DNA from: Candidatus Krumholzibacteriota bacterium | GTDB taxonomy: Bacteria; Krumholzibacteriota; Krumholzibacteriia; JAJRXK01 | DNA: 64,000 bases | Reading direction: 5' to 3' | Assembly: GCA_024276305.1 (NCBI GenBank) | Contig: JAJRXK010000062.1 | Coordinates: 1-64,000 of the forward strand | In this document: positions 52,113-60,424 of the stretch, piece after piece | Numbering within the stretch: the first letter of the stretch is position 1 | Layout: every line of letters starts with the position of its first letter | Translations under genes and position numbers: made by a program | The notes under the pieces: generated by a model | The model's input: the letters and a program-made list of their open reading frames with translations, nothing else | Database searches by the model: none | Told to the model about the DNA's origin: nothing

Positions 52113-54191
52113 GTGAATGCGGCACCACTCTGGCACCTCCTCTCGGAGATCGCGACCGACCGGTCCCGATTCGGGAACAAGGCGGTGCGCCTGGCCCAGG
52201 CCCTGCGTCAAGGGGCCCGGGTCGTGCCCGGATGGGTCCTGGACGTCCCCCGGGGGGAGGAGATTCTCGGAGATCCAGTTCCACGGGCCCGCGCGGCAAA
52301 GGAGCTGCTCTCGATCGACCCGGCGGTGAAGAAGTGGCTCCTGCGTTCCTCGAGTCCGGCAGAAGACCAGGCGGGCTCGAGCGCGGCCGGCCTCTTCGCC
52401 AGTGAGATCGCCTCGCCCACGCCGGCCGACCTCGAGCGGGGGCTCCGGACCGTGATCGAGAGCGTTCTCGACCCCGCTCTCCCCCGACTCCTGGGATCGT
52501 CGCGCCCCACCGTCGCGGTCCTCGCCCAACCCCTCCTCCACTTCGATCGGTGGTGCACGGTGGAGGTCGATTCCGACTCCGACCAAGTCTGGCTCGAGGG
52601 ATGGATCACGGAAGGCGACGGGACCGAGCCTTGGCAAATGATCGGAACTCTCCGGGAGCTGGACCTCGGTCCAGCCCGAGAGGCCCTCCTCCGCGGCATC
52701 GCTCTGGCCACCTCGATCGTGGGGGGGGCCTGCTTGATGGAATGCGGGACCCGGCAGAACGAGGCCTGGCTGTTGCAGTTGCGGCCCGCTCCCTCTCGCC
52801 GACCCTCTCCCCCCCCTCGGGTCGAAAGCGAAGAAGGCGAAGCCCCGGTCCTCGGCCGGGGGTGGGGCCTGCGGGTCCATCCCCAGGATTCCCGGTGCCA
52901 ATGGCGGTGGGACTCCGAGCACTCCCCCACCCCGGTGGCGCCGCTCCTCGCCGGTCTCTTCGGAGAATGGATCGCATCCTCCCCGGAGGCCTCGGCCAGT
53001 CGGCTCCACCACGGATACTGGTTCGATCCGGTGCAACCTCCGTCTCCGACCGAGGACTTCGACCTCGAAGCAGCCCTGGCCCAGGTCGACCGAGAGCAGG
53101 AAGAACTGAGGGCCGGGCTGCGCCGCCTGGAATCCCTGCTCCCTTCGTCTCCCGAAGACTCTGCACCGGCCCGGAGATTCTGCCGAGCATGGATCCAATG
53201 GCAGGCGGCCTACTTCGCCCGGTCCACCCGCGGGGTGCGGGCCTGGATCCGCCGCGAGCGGAGGATCCAAGCTCGGCTGACCACCACCGCAGCCGCCCAG
53301 CGGGAGCGACGATGGCACTCTCTCGCGGCCCGCCTCCAGACCGAGCTGCCCGAACTCCCCCCTCAGGCCCAGGCTCTTGCGGCCTGGATCGAGGCGAATC
53401 CGGGGCATCCTCTCGGCAGAGCCCTTCTCGACGAAGCCCGGCGTTGCGCCCATCTCTCGGCCCATCCCTACGACGGCCGAGGGCGTTTCTGGGGGGAGGA
53501 TCCCTGGCCCCTCTGGCGAGAGATCTCGCGACGACGAGGAAGGACTCCTCCCCCCCCGAAGCCGACGGAAACGACCCCCGCCGAAGGGCTGATCACCGCG
53601 GCCGAGAACGACAACGAGGCCCTCTTCCAGAGCTATTGGCTCTTCCGGCGTGCGCTCCAAGGACTGGCCCCCTCCTTGCACCTCCGCCGGGGGGAAGAAC
53701 TCGTGGATCTGCTGCCCGAGGAGCTCTGGGAAGCCCTCGACCACTCCGATCCCCTCCGGTGGAAGCGGGCTCGGCAACGGGGTCGCGCTCTGTCCCTGCA
53801 GTGGCACCTCCACCATCCGGGAAAGGCGGTCTCCGGGACCTCGATTCTCCGCGGGGAAGCCGCGGCTCCTGGTCGTTGCCGCGCCCCTCTGTGGGTGGGT
53901 TCGACCTTGGCGGATCTGGACCGATCCCCACCGCCGATCGCCGTGGTCCCCACCGTGACCCCGGCCGACGCCATTTACTTCGACCGCATCGAGGGTCTGG
54001 TGTGCGAGGGAGGCGATGCGCTGGGACATGCATCGATTCTTGCCAGAGAACACGGGCTCCCCTGCCTGGTTCGAGTCGGCGCCGTGGAAGGGCAGCTGAG
54101 TGCCTATTCCCACGGCCTGCTCGACGCCGATGCTGGCGAACTCCACCTCCTCCCCGGTCCCGAGGTAGGAAGTGAGGTTGCCAACTCCTAG
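52113..54191 (+). CDS. PEP-utilising dikinase-like protein with rifampin-phosphotransferase-type architecture
   Basis: The 692-aa product has an ATP-grasp N-terminal module (GNKAVRLAQALRQGARVVPG; LRSSSPAEDQAGSSAAGLFA; closing with LLQLRP). A long helical middle region (about 290-600) follows, then a C-terminal swivelling phosphohistidine domain (VCEGGDALGHASILAREHGL). The PEP/pyruvate TIM barrel of PPDK and PEP synthase is absent. This order (ATP-grasp, acceptor domain, His domain) is that of rifampin phosphotransferases and related antibiotic or small-molecule dikinases. The middle region is not obviously the rifampin-binding domain, so the acceptor is unknown. The start is GTG at 52113, with AAAGG 6 bases upstream; an ATG at 52029 overlaps the M23 gene and looks non-coding before residue 29. 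Confidence 0.8.
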   Translation: MNAAPLWHLLSEIATDRSRFGNKAVRLAQALRQGARVVPGWVLDVPRGEEILGDPVPRARAAKELLSIDPAVKKWLLRSSSPAEDQAGSSAAGLFASEIASPTPADLERGLRTVIESVLDPALPRLLGSSRPTVAVLAQPLLHFDRWCTVEVDSDSDQVWLEGWITEGDGTEPWQMIGTLRELDLGPAREALLRGIALATSIVGGACLMECGTRQNEAWLLQLRPAPSRRPSPPPRVESEEGEAPVLGRGWGLRVHPQDSRCQWRWDSEHSPTPVAPLLAGLFGEWIASSPEASASRLHHGYWFDPVQPPSPTEDFDLEAALAQVDREQEELRAGLRRLESLLPSSPEDSAPARRFCRAWIQWQAAYFARSTRGVRAWIRRERRIQARLTTTAAAQRERRWHSLAARLQTELPELPPQAQALAAWIEANPGHPLGRALLDEARRCAHLSAHPYDGRGRFWGEDPWPLWREISRRRGRTPPPPKPTETTPAEGLITAAENDNEALFQSYWLFRRALQGLAPSLHLRRGEELVDLLPEELWEALDHSDPLRWKRARQRGRALSLQWHLHHPGKAVSGTSILRGEAAAPGRCRAPLWVGSTLADLDRSPPPIAVVPTVTPADAIYFDRIEGLVCEGGDALGHASILAREHGLPCLVRVGAVEGQLSAYSHGLLDADAGELHLLPGPEVGSEVANS

Positions 54192-54250
54192 GCCTCCGCG
54201 GAGAATGCAACGCGGATCGGCCCGATTTCGGATCTCTACGGAGGATGATC

Positions 54251-54802
54251 ATGAAACGAGTGATGGCGCTGATGGGCGCTTCCTTACTGCTCCTGACTCT
54301 GGTCGCCAGCGCGGGGGCTCAGACGCGTCTCGCGGTGGAAGTGGGAAGTCTCGTGCCCACCGGGAATTTCTCCAATGCGGTCGATGCCAGTCCCTGGTTC
54401 GGGGCCCGCATCGAATACCAGCCTTCCAATCCCCTCGGTCAGGTGGCCAATCTGGGCCTTTATGTCCGAGGCGCCTACTCCGATCTGCAGAACTCTTCGA
54501 TGCTGGCATCACAGATTCTCGGCATGAACCGCGACGACTCGACCTCCTATGTCGAAGGTGGAGTGGGAGCCCGCGTCTATTCGATCGTCCTCCCCTTCTT
54601 TCTCTCGGCGGAGGCCAACTACGCCCGCCTCGACACCGGCGTCGACAGCCAGAATGCCTTCTCGCCCTCGATCGGGCTGGGGCTCAACTTCGGATTGGCG
54701 GGAGTGTTCGTGGAGGCAGAGGCGCGAGGCCATGCCTTCATGGGCGACGGCGACACCCTCAACTTCCTCACCTTCAACGTGGCGGCGGGCCTGCCCTTCT
54801 GA
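54251..54802 (+). CDS. Small outer-membrane beta-barrel protein
   Basis: The 183-aa product has a signal peptide (VMALMGASLLLLTLVASAGA, cleavage near AQT). Alternating strands form what looks like an eight-stranded OmpA/OmpW-like barrel (GVGARVYSIVLPFFLSAEAN), ending in AAGLPF. The second ATG (54251) is preferred because GGAGG is 6 bases upstream. It is convergent with the DUF4340 gene (13 bases apart). No specific function can be assigned. Confidence 0.78.
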   Translation: MKRVMALMGASLLLLTLVASAGAQTRLAVEVGSLVPTGNFSNAVDASPWFGARIEYQPSNPLGQVANLGLYVRGAYSDLQNSSMLASQILGMNRDDSTSYVEGGVGARVYSIVLPFFLSAEANYARLDTGVDSQNAFSPSIGLGLNFGLAGVFVEAEARGHAFMGDGDTLNFLTFNVAAGLPF

Positions 54803-54815
54803 CCGCGAGCGAAGG

Positions 54816-56210
54816 TCAGGGGTCCAGGAGTCCGGCGATCAGGCCGACTCCGCGCAGGCTGACATAGAGACCGCGATCGATCTGGTAGAGTTCGCGGCGG
54901 AAGGGGATGGCGAGCCAATGGCGCTCGCCCCTCCCTTTCCATCCCAGCAGAACCACCACCCGGTCGCCTCCACGCCGGTACAGCCAGATGCGCGCCGCAA
55001 TGTGGTCGAGGACCGCTTCGGTCTCCTCGCCCTCCGGCACCAGCCAGGTCTGCAGCGAGGGCACGGTTTCCAATTGGACGACGAAGTTCTTGGCCGCGAG
55101 GTTCATGGTCTCCTCCTCTGCCCTCCACTTCGCGGTCGGTCCCAGAACCCTCCAGTCGTGACCTCTGCGACGGAGGCGGAGATGTCTCCCGCCGGCCCAG
55201 ACCAGAGTGATCGAGTCCACTCGTGCGAAGTTCAGACGAAGGGGGTTGAGATCGAGGAGAGAGTCGACCGGAGTCTCGGCGTGTCGCAGGAGGAGCGGAG
55301 CCAGACGAAGGAGGTCGGGACTGCGATCGCGGCGGGCGAAGACCGAGTTCTCCTCCGCATCGTTGCCCAACTCCACTTCACCGCTTCTGCCCTCTTCACT
55401 CCACCACCGGATGCTGGCATAGGGAGGATCGAGCCCCCAGGCCCTCCACTCGCTCCCCTCGGGCCGGCGATCGAAGGCTCGGATGCCAGTGTTGGCCAAG
55501 TCGTAGGTGATGTCGCGAAGCCGGCGGCGAGAGAGAGGTCGTCCCTGGCCGTCGGTCCACATTCCCTCCGCGTCTCGACGGGCAGACCAGGACTGGCGCG
55601 GTCCCTCGACCTCCAGGCGGGTGATCATCGAGTCTGCGATTTCGAAGAGCCCCACCCGGCGGAAGCCACTGACCCGGCTCCAGGAGAGTTGGTGAAGATT
55701 CCTTTCGGCCATCAAGAGTCGGTCCGTTCCTCCCGGTCGGACATAAGTGAATCCGCCCCCGGGAGTTTCGTTGCCCACGTGCAGCACCTGCACCGACCCG
55801 TCGTCGAGGGTGATCCGCAGATCCCTCCGTCCCCGTTCGGGAGAAGCCAAGCCGTAGAAGGCCCAGTCTTCGGTGGAGATGGAATCGGCCAGGACTCGGA
55901 CCGCTTCGGCCCGAGAGAGTTGGGCCAGTTGTTCCTCGACCGCGTCGGCGAGGGCGGGCTCCCGCAGTGGGTGCAGGATCGCCCAGCCCTCGGGCTGCCG
56001 AGCCAGGACAACGGACTCTCCCTGGCGCCAGTACTGAAGGGTGTCGACTTCCTCCGGCCGGAAATCGAAGAGCTTCAGATCCTCCTCGAGATCCGATTCG
56101 CTCTGCTTCTCCCGCGGCAGCTCGATGCCGAAGAGAATCCCCCCCATCACCAGGGCCAGGGCCAGAAGAATCCACAGTCTCGTCCTCAAACCCACTGCCT
56201 CCTCCGCCAT
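54816..56210 (-). CDS. DUF4340 domain protein of the GldFG-type ABC cluster
   Basis: The 464-aa product has one N-terminal membrane helix (LRTRLWILLALALVMGGILF) and a mostly beta, repetitive periplasmic region with DUF4340 features. Examples are FDFRPEEVDTLQYWRQGE, YGLASPERGRRDLRITLDDG, LLMAERNLHQLSWSRV and LRDITYDLANTGIRAFDR. DUF4340 proteins are regularly encoded next to GldG-like proteins. It overlaps the 3' end of the gldG-like gene by 25 bases, which supports coupled expression. The molecular role is unknown; it is probably an accessory of the ABC complex. Confidence 0.87.
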   Translation of the reverse strand: MAEEAVGLRTRLWILLALALVMGGILFGIELPREKQSESDLEEDLKLFDFRPEEVDTLQYWRQGESVVLARQPEGWAILHPLREPALADAVEEQLAQLSRAEAVRVLADSISTEDWAFYGLASPERGRRDLRITLDDGSVQVLHVGNETPGGGFTYVRPGGTDRLLMAERNLHQLSWSRVSGFRRVGLFEIADSMITRLEVEGPRQSWSARRDAEGMWTDGQGRPLSRRRLRDITYDLANTGIRAFDRRPEGSEWRAWGLDPPYASIRWWSEEGRSGEVELGNDAEENSVFARRDRSPDLLRLAPLLLRHAETPVDSLLDLNPLRLNFARVDSITLVWAGGRHLRLRRRGHDWRVLGPTAKWRAEEETMNLAAKNFVVQLETVPSLQTWLVPEGEETEAVLDHIAARIWLYRRGGDRVVVLLGWKGRGERHWLAIPFRRELYQIDRGLYVSLRGVGLIAGLLDP

Positions 56211-57682
56211 GCCACCGCGACTCCCACTCCCAGCAGAGCGAGAGGCAGCACCGCCAACGACAACACTCGCAGCCAGAAGGTCTGCCGCTGAGTGAGCACG
56301 ATTGGGTCGGAGAGGTCTGGAGGCGGAGCGATCGCAATGCGATTCTCTTGGTCCGCCAGCCACAGGGCACAGGCCAGGAAGAACTGGGAATTCCCTTGAG
56401 CCCGCAGATTCGCATTGTTCACGAAATCCACATCTCCGATCACCACCAACCTTGCCTGCTCGGGAGGGGCCTCGCGCAGGACTTCGTCGCCGAAGTGCAC
56501 GGTGTCCACCGCGGTGGTGTCGCGAAAGTCGACATTGCCCTGGAGACGGAGCCCCAGGGAAGTGAGGGTGGCCCGCTCATGCCGATCCAGCTGAAAGTCT
56601 CTCAACTGCACCGTCGCCGCGAAGGCCAGACCGATCGGACCGGGAACGTCCACTCCCTCGTCGTAGCGGGGTCGACCTGCACCGAGAGTCGCGGCATCCA
56701 TCTCTCTCCAACTCTCGGGCTGAGTCTCCAGAAGACGGTGCGCCTGGACTCCGGGAGGAGGTGGCTGCTCGAGGTGAAGTCCCCGCGCGACGGGGAAGAT
56801 CACCGGCAGATCGAATCCGTTGGTGATGGAGTGCCCGGGGCGCCCCCCCAGCGCCAATGCGAATCGCGGATTGTCCGATGCGGTGAGATTCTGCTGCTCC
56901 GGGCTGGAATCGGCCACGAAACCCGGCTCCGCGATGATTCCGAAACGGGCCAGAAGAGTATCGGCGGAGGCTGAGCCATAGGGTTCGACCATCGCCAGCA
57001 GACGTCCCCCATCGAGGAGATAGTTCGTCAGCTGCGCCAGTTCCTCGTCGGTGAATTCGGATTCGGGAGAGGCCAGGACCACCAAATCGGCATCTGCGGG
57101 GATGCGACGGGTCACCTTGGTATGAAGAATCCTCAGATCGAAGTTCTGCCGGGCCAGCACCGCGGCCATGTCGCGGATCCCCGCCCGGGACTCGTCCTCG
57201 ATCGAAGCTTCTCCATGACCCTCCACGAAGTAGACCCGCGAGGGCCGTCCCGAGGTGGCCCTCACGATCGCTCCCAGAAGCTCCGCTTCCCCCGGAGCCA
57301 CGGTGCGCAGACGAAGGTCTCCGCTCTCGACCACCACGGTGCGGTTCACGGTGACCCCATATTCCTCGGCCTGTTCCGGATGACGATCGAGGTCGACGAA
57401 GTCCAACCGCAGCTCGAGCGCGAAGTCCCGGAATCGGTCCACGAGGTCGCGCAGGAGTTGCTGCTCCTGGGGAAGATCCGCGTAGAAGGCCACGAGGCGC
57501 AGGGGGGTCTTCAGGTTCGCGAGAACCCTCCGAGTCTGGGGCGCGAGACTGCGACGATGCCCCTGAGTGAAGTCGTGCTGAAAATCATGGCGCATGAGGA
57601 GGAGGCTCGCCAGCAGGAATACCAGCAGGAGCGCCGCTCCCGTTGCCCACCGCAACGCAGTCACTCGCATCCTTGGCGCCAC
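56186..57682 (-). CDS. GldG-like ABC transporter auxiliary protein
   Basis: The 498-aa product has an N-terminal helix (GAALLLVFLLASLLLM) and an ABC_transp_aux (IFT52/GIFT-like) periplasmic domain: RSLAPQTRRVLANLKTPLRL, VYFVEGHGEASIEDESRAGI, ADLVVLASPESEFTDEELAQ and VVIGDVDFVNNANL. A C-terminal membrane helix (LRVLSLAVLPLALLGVGVAV) follows. This is the GldG architecture. The GTG start at 57682, with GAGGAG 8 bases upstream, lies 2 bases after the permease stop. In Flavobacteria GldFG with GldA is linked to gliding; elsewhere the substrate is unknown. Confidence 0.9.
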   Translation of the reverse strand: MAPRMRVTALRWATGAALLLVFLLASLLLMRHDFQHDFTQGHRRSLAPQTRRVLANLKTPLRLVAFYADLPQEQQLLRDLVDRFRDFALELRLDFVDLDRHPEQAEEYGVTVNRTVVVESGDLRLRTVAPGEAELLGAIVRATSGRPSRVYFVEGHGEASIEDESRAGIRDMAAVLARQNFDLRILHTKVTRRIPADADLVVLASPESEFTDEELAQLTNYLLDGGRLLAMVEPYGSASADTLLARFGIIAEPGFVADSSPEQQNLTASDNPRFALALGGRPGHSITNGFDLPVIFPVARGLHLEQPPPPGVQAHRLLETQPESWREMDAATLGAGRPRYDEGVDVPGPIGLAFAATVQLRDFQLDRHERATLTSLGLRLQGNVDFRDTTAVDTVHFGDEVLREAPPEQARLVVIGDVDFVNNANLRAQGNSQFFLACALWLADQENRIAIAPPPDLSDPIVLTQRQTFWLRVLSLAVLPLALLGVGVAVAWRRRQWV

Positions 57683-57684
57683 TC

Positions 57685-58464
57685 TCAGGACTCCTCGTGC
57701 CAGCGACGTCGGGCCAAGAGGGCCGACGCACAGTAGAGATAGAAGACGATCAAACCCACGAAGAAGAAGACGCTCGATGCGCGCAACACCCCGTAGGAGA
57801 AGTGGCCCACGTGACCGGTGAAGTTGAGGTAGCGCAGAACCGCATCGAAGGGCGGATCCACGCGGATCCCCCAGAACCCGATGAGCAGGAGGAGCAATTG
57901 GGCCAGAAGAGTGGCCGCAAAGGCCAAGATCTGATTCTCACTCCAGGCGCTGAAGACCAGGCCGAGAGCCAGTACACTCAGGCCGTAGAGGAATAGACCC
58001 GAGGCGCCCAACCACACCACATCGACTTCCAAATGGCCCACGAGGCCCAGAGCCATCACTTCGGCCGTGCCGAGGCAGACCATCACCCAGACCACGAATC
58101 CCGACGCGAAGAACTTTCCCAGAATGATCTGAGCTTCGGAGAGAGGATAACTCATCAATAGATCGAGAGTCCCGCTGCGACTCTCCTCGGAGATCTGCCG
58201 CATGGTGAGAGCGGGGAGCAGAAGGATGAACAGGAGAGTGTCGCCGACGAGCAGCGATCGACACACTCGGTCCACGAGGGTGAAGTCGGGCAGAGAGCGC
58301 CCCGAAGTCAGCATCTGGAAAGAGAGAGCGCTGTACTCCTCGACCAATTGCACGAAGAACAAGCCGTGGGCGAAGAGATAGATGGCCAGCACCACCCAGG
58401 CGATGGGTTGGCGCCACGCGCTTCTCAGTTCCCTCTCGCAAACGGCCCAGATTCCGCGGATCAC
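57685..58464 (-). CDS. GldF-like ABC transporter permease
   Basis: The 259-aa ABC-2 type permease has six hydrophobic segments (e.g. PIAWVVLAIYLFAHGLFFVQ, TLLFILLLPALTMRQISEE, ILAFAATLLAQLLLLLIGFW). It carries the conserved MRQISEESRSGTLDLLMSYP motif of the NosY/GldF class. It overlaps the ATPase stop by 4 bases. Together with the GldA-like ATPase and GldG-like protein it forms one export complex. Confidence 0.92.
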   Translation of the reverse strand: MIRGIWAVCERELRSAWRQPIAWVVLAIYLFAHGLFFVQLVEEYSALSFQMLTSGRSLPDFTLVDRVCRSLLVGDTLLFILLLPALTMRQISEESRSGTLDLLMSYPLSEAQIILGKFFASGFVVWVMVCLGTAEVMALGLVGHLEVDVVWLGASGLFLYGLSVLALGLVFSAWSENQILAFAATLLAQLLLLLIGFWGIRVDPPFDAVLRYLNFTGHVGHFSYGVLRASSVFFFVGLIVFYLYCASALLARRRWHEES

Positions 58465-59399
58465 TTGGAAGCCTCCGGTGAAGGATCTTCGTGCACGAGC
58501 TGGAGAAACACTTCCTCCAACCCCGCGCGGCGCGGACGAACTTCCTCCACGCTCAATCCCTGCGATACCAGGAAAGCCACCGCATCTCCGATTCGATCCG
58601 ACTTCGTCAATCTCAGCCTCAGTCGAGTCATCGTCCGAATCGCGATCTGTTCCACCACGTCGAAGGGCGCCCCCGACCAGTCCACATGCGAGGGCAGGTC
58701 ATCGACCACCACCTCGACATCACTCTCCTGATGGAGACCCTCCGCCAAGCGGTCGAGTTCGTCGAATCCCACGCACCGTCCATGGTTGAGGATCAGAACC
58801 TTGTCGCAGAGTCGACTCGCCTCGGGCAGAATATGCGTACTCAGGATCACGGCTCGATCTCGGGCCAACTCGGCAATCACTTGGCGCACGTCCGCAATCT
58901 GCGCCGGATCCAGACCGACCGTGGGTTCGTCGAGGACCAACGCCGGCGGATCACCCACTAGAACCTGGGCCAGTCCGATGCGCTGGCGGTAGCCCCGGCT
59001 GCAGTATCCGATGATGCGGTTGCGCACCATTTCCAAACCCGTGACCGGGACCACCCGATCCGCCTCCGACCAAGCCTGGGCTCGGGACAGTCCCCGGGCC
59101 CGGCCCACGAATCGCAAGAACTCGATCACCGTGAGGTCGAGATAGAGGGAGACATTCTCCGGCAAGAATCCCAGGCAGCGCCGGGCCTCGAGAGGGGAAC
59201 GCGCCAGGTCGAAACCGGCAATGCGTACCCTTCCGGCGGTGGGAGTGAGCAGTCCCGCGATGCTCCGCAGGGTGGTCGATTTGCCCGCCCCATTGGGCCC
59301 CAGGAGTCCGACCAACTGCCCGCGTTCCACCCGCAGACTGAGCCCGTCGACCGCAGTCACCGGGCCGTAGCGATGAGTCAGACCCTCGACTTCGATCAT
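58461..59399 (-). CDS. ABC transporter ATP-binding protein (GldA-like)
   Basis: The 312-aa ATPase has Walker A GLLGPNGAGKSTTLRS, Q-loop region CLGFLPENVSLY, a signature written as YCSRGYRQRIGLAQVLVG (LSGGQ changed to CSRGY), Walker B PPALVLDEPTVGLDP and the H-loop STHILPEA. The SRGY/KGY-type signature is usual in the NatA/GldA subfamily. A C-terminal domain of about 90 residues follows. The ATG at 59399 fits the family start. It is 8 bases downstream of fabH. Confidence 0.93.
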   Translation of the reverse strand: MIEVEGLTHRYGPVTAVDGLSLRVERGQLVGLLGPNGAGKSTTLRSIAGLLTPTAGRVRIAGFDLARSPLEARRCLGFLPENVSLYLDLTVIEFLRFVGRARGLSRAQAWSEADRVVPVTGLEMVRNRIIGYCSRGYRQRIGLAQVLVGDPPALVLDEPTVGLDPAQIADVRQVIAELARDRAVILSTHILPEASRLCDKVLILNHGRCVGFDELDRLAEGLHQESDVEVVVDDLPSHVDWSGAPFDVVEQIAIRTMTRLRLRLTKSDRIGDAVAFLVSQGLSVEEVRPRRAGLEEVFLQLVHEDPSPEASK

Positions 59400-59407
59400 G
59401 GCGGCGC

Positions 59408-60424
59408 TCAGTCGCCCAGGACCCATCGCAGGACGGCTCCACCCCAGGTGAAACCGGCCCCGAAGGTCGTGGCCAAGACCAGATCTCCCTTGGCGAGGCG
59501 CCCTTCCTCATGGGCGATGCAGAGACTCGATGGGATCGTAGCCGCCGTGGTATTGCCGAAGCGGTCGATGGTGACCATCACTTTCTCCGGAGCAAGCTTG
59601 GCCTTCTTGGCCGCGTAATTGATGATGCGGAGGTTGGCCTGATGCGGGACGAACAAGGCAACCTCCTCCGCGGTGACGCCGGCTTGGTCCAGCACATTCA
59701 GCGTCACTTGGGCCATTCCCTGGACTGCGGCGCGGAAGACCGACTGACCATCCTGCACCACGTAGTGCTCGCGATTGGCCACCGTCTCCGCACTCGCGGG
59801 CTTCGCACTTCCCCCGGCCGCCATGTAGAGGAACTCTCCCCCACTGCCATCGGCACCGAGCTCCAGGGCCAGCATTCCCTCTTCCCCCTCGGGGAGTCGC
59901 TCGAAGAGAGTCGCTCCGGCGCCATCTCCGAAAAGGATGCAGGTATTGCGGTCGGTCATGTCGATGATCGAGGTCATCACGTCGACCCCGACCACCATGA
60001 CTCGCCGAGCCGCTCCACTGCGAATCATGGAGTCCGCGACCGATGCCGCGTAGACCCAGCCGCTGCAGGCCGCGCTCAGGTCGAAGGCCCAGCAGCGTCC
60101 CGCCCCCAGCTTTTGCTGCAACACACATCCCGAAGAGGGAAACATCATGTCCGGCGTGACCGTGGCCACGATGATCCCATCGAGTTCGTCGGCCTTCACT
60201 CCCGCCATGTCCAAGGCCTGTCGACAGGCGTGCACCGCGAGATCCGTCGACGTGACTCCGGGATCTGCGAAACGACGCTCATGAATCCCGGTGCGTTCCA
60301 CGATCCAGTCGTGGTTGGTGTCGACGATCTTCTCCAAGTCGTGATTGGTAACCGCACGATCGGGAAAGTATTTTCCCACTCCGGTGATTCCCGACTCGAA
60401 TCCCTGCCCTCTCGTCTGCGTCAT
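59408..60424 (-). CDS. fabH: 3-oxoacyl-ACP synthase III
   Basis: FabH starts fatty acid elongation by condensing acyl-CoA with malonyl-ACP. The 338-aa product has the thiolase-fold catalytic triad: Cys120 (FDLSAACSGWVYA), His in LFVPHQANLRII, and Asn in DRFGNTTAATIP. It also has the glycine-rich C-terminus LATTFGAGFTWGGAVLRW. All are intact and length is standard. It overlaps the upstream aminotransferase gene by 4 bases and leads into the ABC genes. Other fab genes are not in the window, so a role in a specialised acyl product is possible. Confidence 0.93.
   Translation of the reverse strand: MTQTRGQGFESGITGVGKYFPDRAVTNHDLEKIVDTNHDWIVERTGIHERRFADPGVTSTDLAVHACRQALDMAGVKADELDGIIVATVTPDMMFPSSGCVLQQKLGAGRCWAFDLSAACSGWVYAASVADSMIRSGAARRVMVVGVDVMTSIIDMTDRNTCILFGDGAGATLFERLPEGEEGMLALELGADGSGGEFLYMAAGGSAKPASAETVANREHYVVQDGQSVFRAAVQGMAQVTLNVLDQAGVTAEEVALFVPHQANLRIINYAAKKAKLAPEKVMVTIDRFGNTTAATIPSSLCIAHEEGRLAKGDLVLATTFGAGFTWGGAVLRWVLGD

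Noticed and set aside
51909-54146. 745-codon minus-strand frame opposite the dikinase
   Set aside because: The product is low-complexity in G, E and P, and the plus strand carries ATP-grasp and phosphohistidine motifs.
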